Origin: Mesonia oceanica
GTDB taxonomy: Bacteria > Bacteroidota > Bacteroidia > Flavobacteriales > Flavobacteriaceae
DNA length: 64,000 nt
Reading direction: 5' to 3'
NCBI RefSeq assembly: GCF_902499555.1
Contig: NZ_CABVMM010000006.1
Span: 186,001 to 250,000 of the forward strand
Of the stretch, positions 60,109 to 64,000 are shown in pieces; the first letter of the stretch is position 1, and the number at the start of each line of letters is the position of its first letter. The notes under the pieces were generated by a model. It was not told the origin of the DNA and did no database searches. It saw only the letters and a list, made by a program, of their open reading frames with translations. The position numbers were made by a program, and so were the translations under genes.

Positions 60109-61971
60109 TTACTGATTGATTTTAAAAGGTTCGCCACTATAGGGTTTTTCATACTCATCTTCTAGGCTGTGAGACATTACCCAAGATTCTAAATCGGTTC
60201 GGCTAATTTCATCTTTTAAATATTTTTCAATCATTAAACTGGCAATTCTCCCTCCATAACGAGAACCCCAATAACCATTTTCTACAAAAACTGCAATAGC
60301 AATTTTAGGGTCATCTTTAGGAGCAAAAGCTACAAATATAGAATGGTCTGTGAGTTGAACGCGTTCACCATCAATTTTTGTATAATTCTCAGCAGTTCCT
60401 GTTTTTCCGCAGATTTCAACACCGGGTATTTGTAGAAATTGAGCGGTTCCATATTCGTAAACACCAAACATTCCTTCAATAATCGGCTCAAAGTTTTTGG
60501 CATCAATGGTAGTTATATTTTTTGTAGTATATTTCTCATCTTTGATGGGATTATCATCAATTTCTTTTAGAATATGTGGTGTATAATACCAACCTCTATT
60601 GGCGATGGCAGCCGTCATATTTGCTAATTGAATTGGCGTTGTAGCGACTTCACCTTGTCCGATCCCATTAGATAAAGTATAGGTGGCTTGCCAACGATTT
60701 TCGGGATACCATTTGTTATAATATTCGGCATCGGGGATTCTTCCGGGTTGTCCAACAGGTAAGTCATTTCCCAAAAAGTTTCCTAATCCAAAACTTGCTA
60801 AATGGTCGTGCCATGCGTTCATTCCGGCTTGAGGAGTATCATACTTTTCAATAATCCGTCGGTAAACTTTCCCAAAATAGGCGTTACATGAATGCGCAAT
60901 TGCCGGCGACATACTTAAAGGTGAAACATGGCTGTGGCACTTCATTCTAGAAGCGCGACCGTAAGAAAAGCCGTGATGACACTCGATACGTTCTTGGGTG
61001 CTAATGACATTTTCTTGAAGTGCAATTAAAGCCGTCATGGTTTTAAAAGGCGATCCAGGAGGATACATCGCTTGTAAACTACGGTCATACAAAGGTTTGG
61101 CAATAGTATCATACCAGAGTCTAGTAAAGTTTTTGCTCCGTTTTCTTCCCACCAATAAATCAGGATCGTAACCCGGCGCACTTACCAACGTTAAAATTTC
61201 TCCGGTTTTAGGTTCGATCGCAACAATACCTCCGCGTTTGTTTTCCATGAGTTTTTCTCCATAGGCCTGCAATTCGGCATCGATAGTAAGCGTAATATCT
61301 TTTCCTTTTACGGGTAACGTATCGTAAATTCCGTCTTTATAAGAACCGATTTCTCGATTAAAACGGTCTTTCTGAATGTACTTCACCCCTTTTGTTCCAC
61401 GGAGAATATCTTCATATTGTTTTTCTACTCCTTGCCGACCAATTAAGTCTCCGGCTTGATAATAAGAATTACCATTGATTTCGGCATTATTAGCTTCAGA
61501 AATATAACCTAAAAAATTAGCTCCGTAATCTATTTGATAATCCCTAGATGACCTTTTCTGAATATAAAAACCTTCATACTTTCTTAGTTTTTCCTGAAAG
61601 TAAGCATATTCTTCTTTAGTCAATTGTGGGACGATTACAGAAGGTAATCTAGGTGAGTAAATTTTTGCTTTATCTAACTTTTCACCTAACCTCTTGGGAG
61701 TAATATTTAACAGTGTAGAAAGCTCTAAGGTATCAAAAGGTTCTACTTCCCGCGGAATGGCCATCACATCATAAGAAGGCTGATTGGAGACCAGAAGCTC
61801 TCCATTTCTATCAAAAATATAGCCGCGCTGCGGGTAATCGTATTCTACCTTAATCGCATTGTTCTGTGATAAAACAGCAAGTGAATCATCTACAATTTGC
61901 AAGTAAAATAATCGCCCTAAAAATATAAATCCGGTAAGTGAAATAAGTATGTAAGGCAGTATCCTTCTCAT
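60109..61971 (-). CDS. mrdA: Penicillin-binding protein 2, elongasome transpeptidase
   Basis: PBP2 cross-links peptidoglycan in the rod complex with RodA. The 620-residue protein has an N-terminal anchor (about 7-25), a dimerisation/pedestal domain, and transpeptidase motifs SPFK (Ser307), SCN in AHSCNAYFG (about 367) and KTGT in CGKTGTAENY (about 530). It overlaps mreD by four bases (ATGA). Confidence 0.96.
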   Translation of the reverse strand: MRRILPYILISLTGFIFLGRLFYLQIVDDSLAVLSQNNAIKVEYDYPQRGYIFDRNGELLVSNQPSYDVMAIPREVEPFDTLELSTLLNITPKRLGEKLDKAKIYSPRLPSVIVPQLTKEEYAYFQEKLRKYEGFYIQKRSSRDYQIDYGANFLGYISEANNAEINGNSYYQAGDLIGRQGVEKQYEDILRGTKGVKYIQKDRFNREIGSYKDGIYDTLPVKGKDITLTIDAELQAYGEKLMENKRGGIVAIEPKTGEILTLVSAPGYDPDLLVGRKRSKNFTRLWYDTIAKPLYDRSLQAMYPPGSPFKTMTALIALQENVISTQERIECHHGFSYGRASRMKCHSHVSPLSMSPAIAHSCNAYFGKVYRRIIEKYDTPQAGMNAWHDHLASFGLGNFLGNDLPVGQPGRIPDAEYYNKWYPENRWQATYTLSNGIGQGEVATTPIQLANMTAAIANRGWYYTPHILKEIDDNPIKDEKYTTKNITTIDAKNFEPIIEGMFGVYEYGTAQFLQIPGVEICGKTGTAENYTKIDGERVQLTDHSIFVAFAPKDDPKIAIAVFVENGYWGSRYGGRIASLMIEKYLKDEISRTDLESWVMSHSLEDEYEKPYSGEPFKINQ

Positions 61972-62474
61972 CGACGTCTTTTTCTAAATAAAATCATTGA
62001 AATCACCACTAACAGAACAGTAAAAATGCCGGAGAATAGCGTGTTCTCTAAAATTTCCAAGATATAGGTAAAATTAAAGTATGCGAATGAAAAAAGCACG
62101 AAATGATGAATAAAAACTATTAACAGAATATAAGTTAACCGTTGAGCAAAAGGCGTTTGGTAAAACTTAATGGTCTGAAACTCGTAACTTACTCCAAACG
62201 CAAATTTAAGTACATTGGGCCTCAAATAAGCCGCCACTAAACTCGCTGCAGCATTTATACCTCCGCTATCTTGAAAAACATCAATAATAATACCAATGAG
62301 AAAGGAATAGATTATAACTTTCCAATGATCTAAATTTAGCGGTAAGAGTAAAATGAAAAGTACATATAGGTAAGGATTAATAAACCCTAAAAAATTAATA
62401 TTACTTAAGATGGTTACTTGTAGTAAGATCAAAAGAATAAACCGAGTAATATTTGAGAGCACCAGCTTATTCAT
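61968..62474 (-). CDS. mreD: Rod shape-determining protein MreD
   Basis: A 168-residue inner-membrane protein with about five hydrophobic segments, of the usual size for MreD. Similarity in this family is weak; the call relies on topology and on its place between mreC and mrdA, overlapping mreC by eight bases and mrdA by four. Confidence 0.9.
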   Translation of the reverse strand: MNKLVLSNITRFILLILLQVTILSNINFLGFINPYLYVLFILLLPLNLDHWKVIIYSFLIGIIIDVFQDSGGINAAASLVAAYLRPNVLKFAFGVSYEFQTIKFYQTPFAQRLTYILLIVFIHHFVLFSFAYFNFTYILEILENTLFSGIFTVLLVVISMILFRKRRR

Positions 62475-63291
62475 TTTCTTCTTTTTCTAAAGATTTTAAT
62501 TCTTCCAAATTTTGGTTATCGATAATATAGACGTAGCCAATATTAGTCATATCATTAAATAAGCGTACATCTATTTTATAATAACTTTGGTTCACATCGA
62601 GTTCGAAATCATCAACCACTCCCACAGGAATTCCCTTAGGAAAAATATACGAACGGCCATCGGTAGTAATGGTATCTCCTTTATGAACCGGAGCTAGGCG
62701 CGGAACTTCTTCTAATTGAACGATGTTTGGATCTTTCCCGTTCCACACTAAACTTCCAAAATGGTTGGTATTTTTTAGCTGAACTGAAATGGAAGAATTA
62801 GTATTTAAGATAGAAATTACCCGAGAAAAATTATTACTGCTTTCCTCTACAATCCCGACGATGCCCCTACTGGTAATTACTCCCAAATCATTATGAACGC
62901 TATCTTTCTTTCCTTTATTAATTAAAATATAATTATCGATATTGGAAAACTGATTCCGAATAACTTTTGCTGAAATAAACTTATAAGGATTATCAAAACT
63001 GGAAGTATCTTGATAAATGGTATCTGAACTTTCAGCATTTAATTCGCCTAGGCGGGAACGTAAATATTTATTTTCTTCTACAAGTCGGTTATTGTATTCT
63101 TTTAAATTGAAATATTCATCGATATCATTCACCCAATTATAAACGCCTCCGGTAAGGAAATTAGCCGAATTAATAAATTTACTTTTATGATATGAATGCG
63201 ATTGAACCGTAAATAAAACAGACAAGAAAAGTAATAGCAGAAATAATAGGGTATTCTTATGCCGTATAAGAAAGTTGAAGATTTGCTGCAT
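62467..63291 (-). CDS. mreC: Rod shape-determining protein MreC
   Basis: MreC is a bitopic scaffold that links MreB to PBP2 and RodA. The 274-residue protein has a short cytoplasmic start, one membrane segment (about 13-30), a coiled coil (about 60-88) and the paired beta-domains of MreC (about 105-262, with GIVGIVEESSNNFSRVISILN and DTITTDGRSYIFPKGIPVG). Confidence 0.94.
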   Translation of the reverse strand: MQQIFNFLIRHKNTLLFLLLLFLSVLFTVQSHSYHKSKFINSANFLTGGVYNWVNDIDEYFNLKEYNNRLVEENKYLRSRLGELNAESSDTIYQDTSSFDNPYKFISAKVIRNQFSNIDNYILINKGKKDSVHNDLGVITSRGIVGIVEESSNNFSRVISILNTNSSISVQLKNTNHFGSLVWNGKDPNIVQLEEVPRLAPVHKGDTITTDGRSYIFPKGIPVGVVDDFELDVNQSYYKIDVRLFNDMTNIGYVYIIDNQNLEELKSLEKEENE

Positions 63292-63305
63292 AAACTAACC
63301 TGCTT

Positions 63306-64000
63306 CTATTTAATAAGTACACTTTTGAACTTACCAATATTCTTTAATGTAATTCCTGTTCCTCTAACGACAGCTCTTAACGGGTCTTCTGCGATATATA
63401 CCGGTAATTCTGTTTTTTGGGAGAGACGCTTATCTAATCCACGAAGCATTGAACCACCTCCTGCTAAATATACTCCGGTATTATAAATATCAGCAGCTAA
63501 TTCTGGGGGAGTTTGCGAAAGGGTTTCCATCACGGCATCTTCAATACGAAGAATCGATTTATCCAAAGCTTTGGCAATTTCACGGTAAGAAATTTCTACC
63601 TGCTTAGGCTTTCCTGTCAACAAATCCCGGCCTTGAACACTCATATCTTCCGGTGGAACTTCTAAGTCTTCTGTGGCTGCCCCTATTTGAATTTTTATTT
63701 TTTCTGCGGTACGCTCTCCTACGTAAAGGTTATGCTGTGTACGCATGTAGTAAACAATATCGTTGGTAAAAACGTCTCCGGCAATTTTCACCGATTTATC
63801 ACAAACAATTCCACCCAAAGCAATCACGGCAATTTCGGTAGTACCACCTCCTATATCTACAATCATATTCCCCTTAGGCTGCATAATATCTACACCAATA
63901 CCAATTGCTGCAGCCATCGGCTCGTGAATTAGGTAAACTTCTTTCCCATTTACACGTTCTGCACTTTCTTTTACCGCACGCATTTCTACTTCGGTAATTC
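63306..64000 (-). CDS. mreB: Rod shape-determining protein MreB, C-terminal two-thirds (runs off right edge)
   Basis: MreB is the bacterial actin that directs lateral wall synthesis. The frame is open to the window end; the first visible residues (ITEVEMRAVKESAE) match the middle of MreB, so the true start is outside. Actin-fold motifs seen: EPMAAAIGIGVD, DIGGGTTEIAVIALGG (phosphate 2) and the C-terminal GVYLAGGGSMLRGLD (adenosine loop). First gene of the mre operon, 14 bases before mreC. Confidence 0.97.
   Translation of the reverse strand, partial: ITEVEMRAVKESAERVNGKEVYLIHEPMAAAIGIGVDIMQPKGNMIVDIGGGTTEIAVIALGGIVCDKSVKIAGDVFTNDIVYYMRTQHNLYVGERTAEKIKIQIGAATEDLEVPPEDMSVQGRDLLTGKPKQVEISYREIAKALDKSILRIEDAVMETLSQTPPELAADIYNTGVYLAGGGSMLRGLDKRLSQKTELPVYIAEDPLRAVVRGTGITLKNIGKFKSVLIK

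Noticed and set aside
1..64000. tRNA, rRNA, tmRNA, phage or insertion sequence genes
   Set aside because: Spacers were read on both strands; no cloverleaf-like sequence with a TTCRA loop, no rRNA blocks and no transposase or integrase frame were found.

Overview
The window is a chromosomal segment of a member of the Bacteroidota, almost certainly family Flavobacteriaceae. It is AT-rich. It carries gliding-motility genes (gldA, gldB, gldC), several secreted proteins with type IX secretion (T9SS) C-terminal sorting domains, split methionine synthase genes, Bacteroidota-type promoters (TAnnTTTG -7 boxes), and gene orders typical of marine flavobacteria. Genus cannot be fixed from the sequence alone. 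No rRNA, tRNA, CRISPR array, prophage or insertion sequence was found.

Layout. 1-3.75 kb: start of the division/cell-wall (dcw) cluster on the minus strand (mraZ, rsmH, ftsL, ftsI, then the first codons of murE), headed by an apparent MraZ operator. 3.9-7.6 kb: an alpha/beta hydrolase, engB, gldC-gldB and nadE. 7.7-13.8 kb: dnaG with lost zinc ligands, a sigma factor/anti-sigma-like/outer-membrane protein trio, and a polyprenyl diphosphate synthase. 14-18 kb: three T9SS-exported proteins amid repeat-rich spacers. 18.8-34.8 kb: rlmN, queA, aroA and small partners, two transglutaminase-fold secreted proteins, dtd, rsgA, a secreted unknown, and the Phe/Tyr pathway genes (DAHP synthase-chorismate mutase, tyrA, aminotransferase, pheA). 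The pheA operon is preceded by a clear transcription attenuator whose leader peptide is packed with Tyr and Phe codons. 35-40 kb: gldA and a 1291-residue BspA-like surface protein. 40-45.2 kb: metH1-metH2-metF under a SAM-I riboswitch. 45.5-50.8 kb: a polyamine cluster (arginine decarboxylase, agmatinase, deoxyhypusine synthase-like protein, GNAT-amidohydrolase fusion). 50.8-52.1 kb: a lipid-A-N-domain membrane protein and a MntA/HepT toxin-antitoxin pair. 52.1-58.8 kb: three glycosyltransferases with a membrane polyferredoxin and a flavoprotein reductase. 58.9-64 kb: the rod-shape operon mreB-mreC-mreD-mrdA-rodA, with mreB running off the right edge.

How it works together. Most genes are housekeeping: two cell-envelope morphogenesis operons flank the window, and aromatic and methionine synthesis are each placed under RNA-level feedback control. 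The most informative non-gene structures are the pheA attenuator, the SAM-I riboswitch, the 10-bp-phased MraZ boxes, and at least four families of intergenic repeats. One of these, a roughly 21-bp GC-rich palindrome, appears inserted inside copies of another family at the same point. The best candidates for less-described biology are the glycosyltransferase/polyferredoxin/flavoprotein block and the polyamine block with its fused acetyltransferase-amidohydrolase.
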